A stretch of DNA of 29,356 bases from Microcystis aeruginosa W13-11 (GCA_009995705.1 JAADBR010000036.1:1-29356); one strand, 5' to 3'. Numbered from the stretch's first letter, positions 16,798 through 24,744 are shown. Notes: generated by a model not told the origin, from the sequence alone. A program made the numbers and translations.

Positions 16798-16899
16798 TCA
16801 CAGCGTGGCATGGGCCCAGGGTTGCTTGACGATAAACCCCAATCACTATATATTTCATCGCCCTCGATCCCGCAAAGCTTTATTTAGGTTTAATGACCT
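16798..16899. repeat. Direct repeat copy B: displaced copy of the carB 5' region
   Basis: Partner of copy A (7764-7865). On the minus strand it still shows the carB-type leader, an ATG and codons M-P-R, then a Cys codon where carB has Arg, before diverging into the leader of the hydrolase operon. The divergence (about 20%) is spread along the length, as between homologous regions of different strains, not as in a fresh duplication. Confidence 0.85.
16845..16871 (-). promoter_or_regulatory. Possible operon promoter derived from the carB promoter copy
   Basis: At the position matching the carB -10 element, copy B reads TATAGT (minus strand, 16845-16850) within an AT-rich run. The position matching the -35 reads GGGATC, which is poor. 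It points leftward toward the hydrolase start 119 nt away. It is the only promoter-like signal I see for the five-gene operon. Confidence 0.3.
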
Positions 16900-16946
16900 T
16901 GTTTGCTTGAGCAGGCAGCAGGCAGCTTTTTTCTCCCCATTTTCCT

Positions 16947-16977
16947 GATAACTGATCACTGTTTACTGATCACTGAT
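16947..16977. repeat. Dispersed repeat (TGATCACTG / TTTACTG type)
   Basis: ACTGATCACTGTTTACTGAT and flanks repeat the units seen at 2976-3003. The stretch 16727-17041 otherwise holds repeat copy B, a CAGGCAGCAGGCAG run near 16911 and the leader of ftrV; no other gene is visible there. Confidence 0.7.
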
Positions 16978-16989
16978 ATCGCGTACAAT
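16962..16989 (+). promoter_or_regulatory. Putative ftrV promoter
   Basis: TTTACT (16962-16967) and TACAAT (16984-16989) are 16 nt apart, about 50 nt upstream of the ftrV ATG. The -35 falls within the dispersed repeat, which would mean the repeat contributes to the promoter. Pattern-based only. Confidence 0.35.
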
Positions 16990-17041
16990 GATAAGATTGT
17001 TCTCAAAGATACAATAGGCGTTTGTCTTCGCTAGAGAGTTT

Positions 17042-17278
17042 ATGAAAGTTGGCGATCGAGTTCGTGTAATTGAGTCCGTGGTAGTTTATCATCATCCTGA
17101 ACACAAATCGGATCCTTTTGACGTAAAAGGATTAGAGGGACAGGTGAAAGCGTTTGTCACCGAATGGCGTGGCAGACCGGTTAGCGCCAATCTACCTGTC
17201 CTCGTCGAGTTCAGTAAAAAGTTTAAAGCCCATTTTCGAGATTTTGAGTTAGAAATCCTGGAAAAAGCCGCCGAATAG
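17042..17278 (+). CDS. ftrV: Ferredoxin-thioredoxin reductase, variable chain
   Basis: A 78-residue SH3-like beta-barrel protein, MKVGDRVRVIESVVVYHHPE at the start and LPVLVEFSKKFKAHFRDFEL near the end, matching the cyanobacterial FtrV family. It forms a heterodimer with the catalytic FeS chain FtrC (not in this window) and carries light-derived electrons from ferredoxin to thioredoxin, switching Calvin-cycle enzymes on. Length fits cyanobacterial members; plants carry an N-terminal extension not seen here. It converges on tyrS with only 16 nt between the two stops. Confidence 0.95.
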   Translation: MKVGDRVRVIESVVVYHHPEHKSDPFDVKGLEGQVKAFVTEWRGRPVSANLPVLVEFSKKFKAHFRDFELEILEKAAE

Positions 17279-17294
17279 GGACTTTTTCGCTTAT

Positions 17295-18512
17295 TTAAGC
17301 TACAAAGCGAATAAATTTATTTTTGCCCACCTGTAGGACTTTTCCCGTTAAAGCTTCGGCTGTCTCAAAACTTTTGTCCACATCGGTGATTTTCTCACTA
17401 TCGATTCTGACTGCACCCCCCTGAATCTGTCTTCTGCCTTCGCCGCTACTTTTACATAAGCCGGTGGCCGAAAGAAGATAGAATAGTTTTAGGGGAAAAT
17501 TGACCGCTGCTAGGGAAAATTCGGGGACAGAAGCCGCAGCCTCTGTGCTTCCCTGTAGAACTATCTCCTGCGCCGTTTTTTGTGCTTTTAATGCCTCCTC
17601 TTTCCCGTGAAACTGGGCAACTACCTCGATCGCCAGTTGTTTTTGTGCCTCTCGCGGATTGCTTGGCATAGCATCTAAAGGCAAATTTGTCAATAGTTCG
17701 TAATAATCTTTTAACAAAGCGTCGGGGGTTTTTTCCAGTTTCGAGTACATGGACAGGGCCGATTCCCGCAATCCCACATAATTATTCAGGGATTTGGACA
17801 TTTTTTGACTGCCATCGGTTCCGATTAAAATCGGTAAAAGTAGCCCGAATTGCGGTTTTTTGCCGAAATATTTCTGTAAATCGCGACCAACGGCAATATT
17901 AAATTTTTGATCGGTTCCTCCCAATTCGACATCGGCCTCGACCGCTACGGAATCATAACCCTGCATCAAGGGATAGAGAAATTCATGGAGAAAAATCGGG
18001 TTTTCCTTGTCGTAGCGTTCGGAAAAGCCTTCTTTTGCCAACATTTGCCCCACAGTCATGGTGGAGAGAAGTTCGAGAATTTGCGAGAGGTCTAATTTCC
18101 CCAACCATTCCGAGTTATAGCGAATTTCTAGACGATTAGGGGTGTTAAAATCTAGAATTGGGCATAATTGTGCCAGATAATTCTCGGCATTAGCTCTCAC
18201 TTCTTCGCTCGTCAATTGTTTTCTAACTTCCGATTTTCCGGTCGGATCGCCGATTCTAGCGGTAAAATCACCGATAATCACCACTGCTATATGACCGGCA
18301 TCCTGGAAAGCACGCAGTTTCCGAAAAGGGATACTATGACCTAGGTGAATATCGCTGCCGGTGGGGTCAATACCTAGTTTAATTCTTAAGGGGCGATCAG
18401 TAGTTTGCAGTAGTTGGGTTAAATTTTCCCTAGAATCTTGGGAGTCGGGTTGATGGGGGAATAAATCACTGGTTCCACGGGTTAACCAGTCTAGGGAAGA
18501 AGATACGGTCAT
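17295..18512 (-). CDS. tyrS: Tyrosyl-tRNA synthetase
   Basis: A 405-residue class I aminoacyl-tRNA synthetase charging tRNA-Tyr. The HIGH-type motif is HLGH (56-59) after [11 protein letters not shown], and the KMSKS loop is intact (237-241). The catalytic fold is followed by an anticodon-binding helical part and a C-terminal S4-like RNA-binding domain ([20 protein letters not shown]). The short loop before HLGH and overall length fit the TyrRS type common in cyanobacteria. ATG 18512 is preceded by a short gap to the divergent glycosyltransferase gene. It is monocistronic as far as can be seen, and it converges with ftrV. Confidence 0.96.
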   Translation of the reverse strand: MTVSSSLDWLTRGTSDLFPHQPDSQDSRENLTQLLQTTDRPLRIKLGIDPTGSDIHLGHSIPFRKLRAFQDAGHIAVVIIGDFTARIGDPTGKSEVRKQLTSEEVRANAENYLAQLCPILDFNTPNRLEIRYNSEWLGKLDLSQILELLSTMTVGQMLAKEGFSERYDKENPIFLHEFLYPLMQGYDSVAVEADVELGGTDQKFNIAVGRDLQKYFGKKPQFGLLLPILIGTDGSQKMSKSLNNYVGLRESALSMYSKLEKTPDALLKDYYELLTNLPLDAMPSNPREAQKQLAIEVVAQFHGKEEALKAQKTAQEIVLQGSTEAAASVPEFSLAAVNFPLKLFYLLSATGLCKSSGEGRRQIQGGAVRIDSEKITDVDKSFETAEALTGKVLQVGKNKFIRFVA

Positions 18513-18613
18513 TGTTGCTCATTTTCCACAGCCTTCCTATTATAGTTTTTATTATGTCAAGTAACAAGCAAAAGGTAAATAAACCGGCATCTTCAATAAG
18601 AGTCGATAACATC

Positions 18614-18642
18614 TTGACAATTCTCCCGATCAAGTATAGAGT
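18614..18642 (+). promoter_or_regulatory. Putative promoter of the glycosyltransferase gene
   Basis: A consensus TTGACA (18614-18619) is followed by TATAGA at 18635-18640 (15-nt spacer) or TAGAGT at 18637-18642 (17-nt spacer). It reads toward the ATG at 18708. Confidence 0.45.
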
Positions 18643-18707
18643 CTTAAAATCTTCTTTTTCAGAATTATCAAAAAATTTTCTGTCTTGAATTGCGATCAGA
18701 TAAGCCA

Positions 18708-20393
18708 ATGAATCCTAGTTGTAATAACTCTATACCCGTTCAGAGGATCAAAGTTTCTGTAATTGTTTCTACCTATAAATCAGCGGAGTTTATCCGGGGT
18801 TGTCTAGAGGATTTAGTTACTCAAACTCTTTATCAAAAGGGAGAAGTAGAAATTATTATTATCGATAGCGCTTCTCCAGAAAATGAAGGGGAGATTATCC
18901 AAAAGTTTCAAGAAAATTATCCTAATATTATTTACCAGAGAACTCAAGAACGAGAAACCCTCTACTGCGCTTGGAATCGCGCTATTAAACTAGCTAGGGG
19001 TCTTTATCTCACCAATGGGAATACTGATGATCGTCGCTGTTTCAATGCTCTGGAAATTATGGCTAATTATCTAGATAACAATAGAGAGATTAGTTTAGTT
19101 TATGCCGATCAATTAATTACTACAATCAAAAATGATACTTTTGCCACCACCCCAGCTTTAAAACATTGGAATTGGCCAAATTACTCCTATCAACAGATGC
19201 GTCAAGGTTGTTGTGTGGGTTCTCAACCAATGTGGCGAAAAATGCTGCACGATAAATATGGTTATTTTCAGGAAAATTTTCGCTGTGCTGGTGATTACGA
19301 ATTTTGGCTAAGAATCGGCAGTCAAGGAAAAAAAATGGCTTTGATTCCTGAGATTTTAGGTTTATACTATTTGAATCTCCAAGGTTTAGAACATGGCAGC
19401 AATGGTCAAGCATTAGAGGAGCATTATCAAGTGTGTACAATCTATGAAATTCCTCACCCAGACATTAAGGAGCTAGAAGTTAAACCCAATCCAGTTAAGA
19501 TGGAAGATTTAGGCATAATTTTACAGGAAGAGGAGCGAGAAAAATTACAAACAATTCAAGCTATTTCCCAGAAGAAACCCCCAATTATTGTTATTGATGG
19601 CGTAATTTTTCAAATCGATCAAGGAAAATTAGCCAGAATTTGGTCTTCAATTCTAGAGCATTGGAGTCAATTAGAATTGAGTCAACATATTGTTATTTTA
19701 GATAGAAATAACAGCGCACCACGATGGGAAGAATTTAAATATTGGCCCGCAGAATCCTACGATTATAATTGTACGGGAAGGGATGCCAGAAAAATTCAAG
19801 CTATTTGCGATCGCCTACAGGCTAATTTATTTATTTCCACTTTTTATACCAGTCCCCTAAGCACTCCTTCTCTACTTGTTCTTGCTTCTGAGTTCCCAGA
19901 AGAAAACGGCAATTTACCAGTGGATTTAGAAAAACACTATGCAATTTTATCCGCTGCTAGAATCATCACTTTTTCCTCTGATATTGCCCAAAATTTAAGA
20001 AGGTTATACCCGAAAATTACCCCCGAAAAAATTGATATTATCGAGCTTGTTGAAGTTAATCAAAAACTAGCAAAAGAAATCAGTAATTTTCTCTGGTATG
20101 CGCTCAGTGAACGGAATGAATCAAGTCAGGATCAAGTCTGGTTAGAGTTAAGAAAATTACAGGAAGCACAACAGACAATGTATCTGAGACAACAGCAAGA
20201 TTATCATACTATGCAAGGGATGGAAATATACCTAAGAGAATTAGAAAATAATCATAATAATCTACAGAAAAATAATCAGAAATTACAGGAAGAAATTAAT
20301 GATTTGTCCTCCCGTAAGGGAATAGTAAAAACCATCGGCAAAACTCCTATCTTACTTTTTGATAAGATCAAGAAAAAACTCCCAAGATTTTAG
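18708..20393 (+). CDS. Composite glycosyltransferase: GT2 domain, partial GT4-like domain, coiled coil
   Basis: I use ATG 18708 (561 residues) rather than an upstream TTG at 18690. Residues about 14-240 are a GT-A family 2 glycosyltransferase: VSVIVSTYKSAEFI, EIIIIDSASPE, and the metal/nucleotide site LTNGNTDDRR. Residues about 285-450 resemble the N-terminal Rossmann half of family 4 glycosyltransferases in cyanobacterial polysaccharide clusters (FISTFYTSPLSTPS, KHYAILSAARIITFSS), but the donor-binding C-terminal half is missing. The tail (about 460-540) is Gln/Asn/Leu-rich and probably coiled coil, ending in a basic KKKLPRF. It likely transfers sugars in surface polysaccharide or glycoprotein synthesis. 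No other sugar genes are adjacent, so the substrate is unknown. Confidence 0.85.
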   Translation: MNPSCNNSIPVQRIKVSVIVSTYKSAEFIRGCLEDLVTQTLYQKGEVEIIIIDSASPENEGEIIQKFQENYPNIIYQRTQERETLYCAWNRAIKLARGLYLTNGNTDDRRCFNALEIMANYLDNNREISLVYADQLITTIKNDTFATTPALKHWNWPNYSYQQMRQGCCVGSQPMWRKMLHDKYGYFQENFRCAGDYEFWLRIGSQGKKMALIPEILGLYYLNLQGLEHGSNGQALEEHYQVCTIYEIPHPDIKELEVKPNPVKMEDLGIILQEEEREKLQTIQAISQKKPPIIVIDGVIFQIDQGKLARIWSSILEHWSQLELSQHIVILDRNNSAPRWEEFKYWPAESYDYNCTGRDARKIQAICDRLQANLFISTFYTSPLSTPSLLVLASEFPEENGNLPVDLEKHYAILSAARIITFSSDIAQNLRRLYPKITPEKIDIIELVEVNQKLAKEISNFLWYALSERNESSQDQVWLELRKLQEAQQTMYLRQQQDYHTMQGMEIYLRELENNHNNLQKNNQKLQEEINDLSSRKGIVKTIGKTPILLFDKIKKKLPRF

Positions 20394-20475
20394 AAAATTA
20401 AGGGAAGTTTCCTAACAATGATTACAATCATGGCACGGCAGCGCCTAAAAGTGGTAAACTAATGTTAAGAATTAG

Positions 20476-20480
20476 AGGAG
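20476..20480 (+). promoter_or_regulatory. Ribosome binding site selecting a GTG start
   Basis: AGGAG (within TAGAGGAG) lies 8 nt before GTG 20489 and is badly placed for the upstream ATG at 20462. It decides the ferredoxin start. Confidence 0.8.
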
Positions 20481-20488
20481 AAAAAACT

Positions 20489-20713
20489 GTGCCACATTCG
20501 ATCGTCACTGGAATTTGTGAAGGGGTTGCTGATTGCGTTTCCGCTTGTCCTGTTGCTTGTATCCATCCAGGACCGGGTAAAAATGCTAAAGGAACCGATT
20601 GGTATTGGATTGATTTTGCCACTTGTATTGACTGTGGTATCTGTTTACAAGTATGTCCCGTCGAAGGTGCAATTCTGCCAGAAGAACGTCCCAATTTACA
20701 AAAAACTCCCTAA
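20489..20713 (+). CDS. Small bacterial-type iron-sulfur ferredoxin
   Basis: A 74-residue ferredoxin beginning MPHSIVTGICEGVADC at a GTG with a strong ribosome site. It has eight cysteines: 10, 16, 20, 24, 46, 49, 52 and 56. The second half has the standard C-x2-C-x2-C-x3-CP cluster motif (CIDCGICLQVCP). The first half lacks the usual C-x2-C pair and reads C-x5-C-x3-CP-x2-C, most like the 7Fe/8Fe ferredoxins of the Azotobacter FdI or Thermus type but with one early cysteine absent. It is therefore a low-potential electron carrier whose first cluster may be [3Fe-4S] or otherwise unusual. It follows the glycosyltransferase gene by 95 nt with no obvious functional link. Close relatives are widespread in cyanobacteria. 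Confidence 0.9.
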   Translation: MPHSIVTGICEGVADCVSACPVACIHPGPGKNAKGTDWYWIDFATCIDCGICLQVCPVEGAILPEERPNLQKTP

Positions 20714-20767
20714 TTTATCAGTTATTAGTTATCAGATGTAAGTTTTCAGTTTACTGTTTACTGAAAA
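20713..20767. repeat. Dispersed repeat with hairpin after the ferredoxin gene
   Basis: TTATCAG/TTATTAG units are followed by an 8-bp inverted repeat TTTTCAGT (20743-20750) and ACTGAAAA (20760-20767) with a 9-nt loop. It may act as a terminator for the ferredoxin gene. Confidence 0.6.
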
Positions 20768-20818
20768 TCCTCCCTGCTCCCCTTACTCCCCATCTCTTTT
20801 TTTACTTTTTACCCTATC

Positions 20819-21556
20819 ATGGATTATCTTTTAGAAGTTGAACAAGTTTATGCTGGTTATGTGCAGGATTTATACATATTGCAAGGGGTTAATTTTCGCA
20901 TTGCACCGGGGGAATTAGTCACGGTTATCGGTCCGAATGGTGCGGGAAAATCCACCCTAGCTAAGACGATTTTTGGTTTATTAAAACCCAGTGCTGGAAC
21001 TATCACTTTTAAGGGAAAAAATATCACTGGTTGGAAATCTAATCAAATCGTTCCCCTCGGTATGGGTTATGTTCCCCAAATTGCTAATGTTTTTCCATCC
21101 CTGAGCATCGAGGAAAATCTGGAAATGGGAGCTTTTACGAGCAAAGGAAGTATAAAATCTTTAAAAGAGGGCATTTATGCCATGTTTCCCCGGTTGCTTG
21201 AGCGCCGTCGTCAGAAAGCTGGCACTTTATCCGGAGGAGAAAGACAGATGTTAGCCATGGGAAGAGCGCTGATGTTGCAACCGGATTTATTAATTCTCGA
21301 TGAACCTTCGGCAGCTTTATCTCCTATCTTAGTAACCAGCGTTTTTGAACAGATAAAAGCGATTAATCAGAGGGGAACTGCCATTATTTTAGTGGAACAG
21401 AATGCCAAAAAAGCCCTAATGATGTCCGATCGAGGTTATGTTTTAGAAAGTGGTCAAGATCGTTTTCAGGGATCGGGTCAAGATTTACTCAATAACCCGA
21501 AAGTGGGGGAATTATACCTCGGAGCGGCTTATCATGGTGCCAAACGAGATGATTAG
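20819..21556 (+). CDS. livF: ABC transporter ATP-binding protein, LivF (NatE-like) type
   Basis: A 245-residue ATPase of the branched-chain/neutral amino-acid ABC transporter family, which powers uptake through LivH/LivM-type permeases. Walker A GPNGAGKST (38-46), signature LSGGE (137-141) and Walker B LLILDEPS (157-164) are complete, with the H-loop replaced by a Q-type ending (ILVEQNAKKALM) as in LivF proteins. The phrase YVPQIANVFPSLSIEENL is characteristic. In Synechocystis the homologue is NatE of the N-I neutral amino-acid transporter, whose genes are scattered. Here too the partner genes are absent from the window. The ATG at 20819 has no clear Shine-Dalgarno sequence; a repeat lies just upstream. 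Confidence 0.92.
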   Translation: MDYLLEVEQVYAGYVQDLYILQGVNFRIAPGELVTVIGPNGAGKSTLAKTIFGLLKPSAGTITFKGKNITGWKSNQIVPLGMGYVPQIANVFPSLSIEENLEMGAFTSKGSIKSLKEGIYAMFPRLLERRRQKAGTLSGGERQMLAMGRALMLQPDLLILDEPSAALSPILVTSVFEQIKAINQRGTAIILVEQNAKKALMMSDRGYVLESGQDRFQGSGQDLLNNPKVGELYLGAAYHGAKRDD

Positions 21557-21700
21557 GAATTTGTTAAGGATTGAGGGGGATTTTGATTTCTTCCCAGAAT
21601 TTAGCAATAGGATAGTAATTGAGTACAAATCTCTACGGCGCTGATGTCAAGGTGATAAGCCAGCAGACCCTAAATATATCTGTGGATATTTATTAATCGA

Positions 21701-22786
21701 TCAAGACAGTTGTGCTACTGCATTGAGAGCATAACTTTTAGTAATAAAAGGAGAAGTCATGGCTGTTAAAAGTCCTCCGTAATCAAGGTTAAAACTGACT
21801 TCGCTTCCTACTTTTAACCTCTTGTTATGACTATCAAGAACTAGATGATCGCTGCTAGAACCTAATATTTTTATCTCCTGACTTGTTTGTAATCCAGAGA
21901 TAAGAATGTCCTGTCTTCCTAATGCAATAATAACTCGACGGTGAATGCCTTGGTCGATAAAACTGGGAACATTACCAAAAGCATCTTGACCAATTTCTCC
22001 AGAGGGTAGAGACGGTTTATCTTTGGATTCGATTACTTCAGCAATTAACCGAAAAGCATCGGTATATAAGCCAGGTATAACTTGTCGATTAACTGTTTCA
22101 CAACCTAATAAAATTGATTCTCCTAAACGCAGATTATTAATCCGACCAACTTCGCTACTTTTTTGATACCATTGATAGTTAGCAGAATTGCCTCCTGAAA
22201 CAATCGGTAATTTTATTAAAAATTCCTGCTCAATTGTATCTGTTAACACAGATAATTTGCTCATATTATGGCTATCAGGTTTAATCCCTCCATAACAAGC
22301 TAAATTACAACCCAGTCCAACAATTTTGATAAAGGGAAAAGCGAGGGTCTTTTTGATGAACTTGACCAGATCTTTCGGCAGTACACCTTCGCGTAAATCC
22401 CCTAACTCCGTCATGATAATAATGCGGTGTATTTTTTGCTTTTCTTGAGCATAATAGGAAAGTTCCTGAATTGTTGCTAATTCGGTATTTAAGCTGATAT
22501 CTGCAATGTTAACCACTGATTCTGCTTGACTCAAGGCAGTACGCAACAGAACAAAAGTTGTCACTATTCCTGCTTGTTTCATTTTGAGAATATTTTCGAT
22601 TCGAGAGTCAGCGATAAAGTTGACTCCACCTTGAATCATCGCCAAGGCGATCGAGGGATCACCCAAAATCGCTTTGGAAACTCCCATCACAGAAAGTCCC
22701 TTGCTACCGTAGAATTGGCAGAGTAAACGAGCATTATGGCGTATTTTCGGGAGAGAAATCTCGATTCTGGGTAAAAAGTCTTTCAT
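21701..22786 (-). CDS. PLP-dependent alanine racemase-like amino-acid racemase
   Basis: A 361-residue fold-type III PLP enzyme (alanine/ornithine-racemase-like, YhfX/Orr group). I start at ATG 22786, which leaves 4 nt after the upstream stop; a TTG at 22804 would overlap that gene. The N-terminal barrel has PRIEISLPKIRHNARLL and the PLP lysine in MGVSKAILGD (Lys38). GCNLACYGG and SGGNSANYQW fit the barrel's phosphate-binding side, and GRINNLRLGESILLG matches amino-acid racemases of this group. The C-terminal beta domain is distinct from biosynthetic Alr, and length is typical. It is in an operon with the DUF1611 gene, suggesting both act on the same amino acid. The substrate cannot be read from sequence. 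Confidence 0.85.
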   Translation of the reverse strand: MKDFLPRIEISLPKIRHNARLLCQFYGSKGLSVMGVSKAILGDPSIALAMIQGGVNFIADSRIENILKMKQAGIVTTFVLLRTALSQAESVVNIADISLNTELATIQELSYYAQEKQKIHRIIIMTELGDLREGVLPKDLVKFIKKTLAFPFIKIVGLGCNLACYGGIKPDSHNMSKLSVLTDTIEQEFLIKLPIVSGGNSANYQWYQKSSEVGRINNLRLGESILLGCETVNRQVIPGLYTDAFRLIAEVIESKDKPSLPSGEIGQDAFGNVPSFIDQGIHRRVIIALGRQDILISGLQTSQEIKILGSSSDHLVLDSHNKRLKVGSEVSFNLDYGGLLTAMTSPFITKSYALNAVAQLS

Positions 22787-22790
22787 CAGC

Positions 22791-23951
22791 CTATTTGCTC
22801 CCAATTGCGGGAATTGCAGCTAAAATTTCCCCTTTGATTTTCTGGTTTAATTTCGGAAAGCGATCGCATAAAGCTTGGACTAATTTCTCACATCCGTGTA
22901 ACAAAACATCAGTAGTCGGTAACTGAAAATCTCGCTCATATTTGGCAATAATACGCTCAGTGGCTGCTGCGGTGAGATTTTCGTGATTAATCGCAATAGC
23001 GATAACTTTAGTGGGAGAAATTGCCTCAATTAGTGAAATTTCTTCCTGTAATTTTGCCATGGCTAAATGAGGAAAATCACAGCGAAATTTTCGGGCTGGG
23101 GGATGTTGTAAAATAACCCCATTGGGCATACTTCCTTTCAAAATTCCCAGGGAACTCATAAAAGCAGGATGACTCAGAGAACTTTGTCCTTCCACTAAAA
23201 TAATATCGGGTTTTTCTTGCTCAAAAGCTTGAACCACAGCATTTTCAATTTCACCGATGACAAATTGAGAAACCAAAGCATCGATCGAAACCCCATATCT
23301 TGCTCCCTGCATCAAGCTAGTTTGTCCAGTAGCGACTAAGACAGACTTAATACCCAAGCCTTGGAGAGTTTGATTAACTGCTACCGCAGTGGTCATTTTT
23401 CCGCAAGCACAATCGGTTCCTAAAAAGGCAATAACGGGTATATTTACCTGGGAAATTTGCCCAGTAAATACATGAAGATCAGCTAATTGTGGTGGTTTAC
23501 GAATGTCTGTAATTTGCACACCATACTGACTAGCTTGATCCCTAAATTCTAAATCCTCGGAGAAGAATTGATGCAAACCATTAATAATATCCATTCCTTC
23601 TGCCATTGCTTCTAAAATTAGCAGCCTTTCTAGGGGGGGAATAAACGCTTCTAAGGGTGCTTTGCCGTAGATATAACAATTGGGAACATCTCTAAGTTTT
23701 TCTAAGGCTGTTTGTAAATTAGCAAAAATGGGAATATGATTTTTTTTGTCTCCTAATGCTTCTCCCGCATCTTTTCCTGCTAAGGAACTATCCAGAACAC
23801 CAACAATTGTATATATTTCTGATTGTCTGATCAAGCCAGCTGCCGTTTTTCCGTCCACACGTCCAAACTGATTTTCACAGTAAATTAAAGCCGTTTTTTT
23901 CGTTGATACCACTTTCTTAATCTCCTGAATATTAGATAATTGAAATTTCAC
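22791..23951 (-). CDS. DUF1611 family P-loop protein (DgcN-like)
   Basis: A 386-residue DUF1611 protein with an N-terminal Rossmann-like domain (about 15-155) and a C-terminal P-loop domain with GTDCACGKMTTA (178-189), ILVEGQSSLSHP and INHENLT. Members studied in D-glutamate breakdown (DgcN) act as acetyl-CoA-dependent D-amino-acid N-acetyltransferases; others have no assigned reaction. The start is GTG 23951 with GGGAG six nt upstream; no ATG lies nearby. It is directly followed, 4 nt later, by the racemase gene. This pairing of DUF1611 with an epimerase or racemase is a recurrent arrangement, and it supports a shared role in making, modifying or salvaging a D-amino acid. The specific substrate is not evident. 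Confidence 0.85.
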   Translation of the reverse strand: MKFQLSNIQEIKKVVSTKKTALIYCENQFGRVDGKTAAGLIRQSEIYTIVGVLDSSLAGKDAGEALGDKKNHIPIFANLQTALEKLRDVPNCYIYGKAPLEAFIPPLERLLILEAMAEGMDIINGLHQFFSEDLEFRDQASQYGVQITDIRKPPQLADLHVFTGQISQVNIPVIAFLGTDCACGKMTTAVAVNQTLQGLGIKSVLVATGQTSLMQGARYGVSIDALVSQFVIGEIENAVVQAFEQEKPDIILVEGQSSLSHPAFMSSLGILKGSMPNGVILQHPPARKFRCDFPHLAMAKLQEEISLIEAISPTKVIAIAINHENLTAAATERIIAKYERDFQLPTTDVLLHGCEKLVQALCDRFPKLNQKIKGEILAAIPAIGSK

Positions 23952-23973
23952 TCCTAACTCCCAGTAAGACTAT

Positions 23974-24183
23974 TTATTCCTCTTCTTCTCTAGCATAATT
24001 ATCTGGATCGATAATATCGTCTAGTTCTTCTAAAATTTGCGAATCGGGATGAGCATCAGATTGACGTAATTTTAATCTTCCTGTCCGTTCTAACCAATGG
24101 AGAAGGGTTTCTTTGGAAGTTATCTGCATAACAGGAATTGCCTGATAGCGAGGTTCTTGACTAAGAGAAGGATTAAATTTCAT
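23974..24183 (-). CDS. DUF3134 family protein
   Basis: A 69-residue soluble protein with the pattern of the cyanobacterial DUF3134 family: NPSLSQEPRYQAIPV, LLHWLERTGRL in the middle, and an acidic C-terminus ending in a run of glutamates. Function is unknown. It is 22 nt upstream of the DUF1611 gene on the same strand and may share its transcript. Start ATG 24183; the ribosome site is weak. Confidence 0.8.
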   Translation of the reverse strand: MKFNPSLSQEPRYQAIPVMQITSKETLLHWLERTGRLKLRQSDAHPDSQILEELDDIIDPDNYAREEEE

Positions 24184-24286
24184 ACCTGTTGAATTTCCTT
24201 TGAGAAGTTATCTCTATTGGTTGTTCTATTGCTGATCACGAGGAAGCTCACAAAAAACTGAAAAAAATTGTCAAGTTTAGCAAAGT

Positions 24287-24376
24287 AAAAAAGTTCAGCT
24301 GTCAGATTTACTATTTGGACAGATAGATAGAGTCGGTTCCAATATATGCTCCCGATACTTGGGATGCAGACTCTAT
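24287..24376 (-). ncRNA. Candidate structured RNA or leader upstream of DUF3134
   Basis: In the gap 24184-24435 the minus strand can fold: ATAGAGTC pairs with GACTCTAT (24369-24376 with 24327-24334), enclosing a TCCC/GGGA inner stem (24350-24353, 24361-24364). A second CTGTC/GACAG stem (24318-24322, 24299-24303) is followed after 6 nt by a six-U run (24292-24287). This could be a small RNA or the 5' leader of the DUF3134 gene about 100 nt on. A TTGACA lies upstream but without a good -10. No known RNA family recognised. Confidence 0.3.
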
Positions 24377-24435
24377 GGTGTAAATTAAAGTTTTCTTGTC
24401 TGACTCAACTCAAATGTCAATCCTACGGTTTTTAT

Positions 24436-24744
24436 CTAGCTAACCGAAAATGTGATTAATAACACCAAAGCAACCAACAAAACCGCCCCTAATCCTTGCA
24501 AAATATACCATTTTTGCTGTTCTAAAGATGGGTATTTTGATAGATAAATCTTGGGTTCGCTACCATAGTTATTGATGATTCCTTCATCATCTACTGTATA
24601 GCCCTCTGGGAGAGGTATATTAAGTGATTGATAGTTTTGCCTGTTTATATCTAGTTTAACCTCAGCAGGAATTAATTCACTTCCATCGCTTGGGGGATAG
24701 ACTGTCGTACCTGTCTCTTGATTAGATTTAGTAGAGTAGTGCAT
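24436..24744 (-). CDS. Small single-span membrane protein, Ssl1498-like
   Basis: A 102-residue protein from ATG 24744, chosen because AAGAGAG lies six nt upstream; ATG 24750 directly abuts that site. The N-terminal half is polar and disordered-looking. Then comes a conserved-looking core (GYTVDDEGIINNYGSEP, KIYLSKYPSLEQQKWYI) and one C-terminal membrane helix (LGAVLLVALVLLITF). This core-plus-tail pattern resembles the cyanobacterial 'Ssl1498 family light-harvesting-like' proteins, a recollection I hold with moderate confidence. The function is not established; a thylakoid location is likely. It is upstream of DUF3134, separated by 252 nt. Confidence 0.7.
   Translation of the reverse strand: MHYSTKSNQETGTTVYPPSDGSELIPAEVKLDINRQNYQSLNIPLPEGYTVDDEGIINNYGSEPKIYLSKYPSLEQQKWYILQGLGAVLLVALVLLITFSVS

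Noticed and set aside
7764..16899. Phage or integrase-driven genomic island
   Set aside because: No integrase, recombinase, tRNA target or phage gene is present; only the direct repeats support insertion.
18466..18708. Minus-strand frame of 80 codons upstream of tyrS
   Set aside because: Overlaps the tyrS start and the putative promoter of the divergent gene; no family resemblance or ribosome site.
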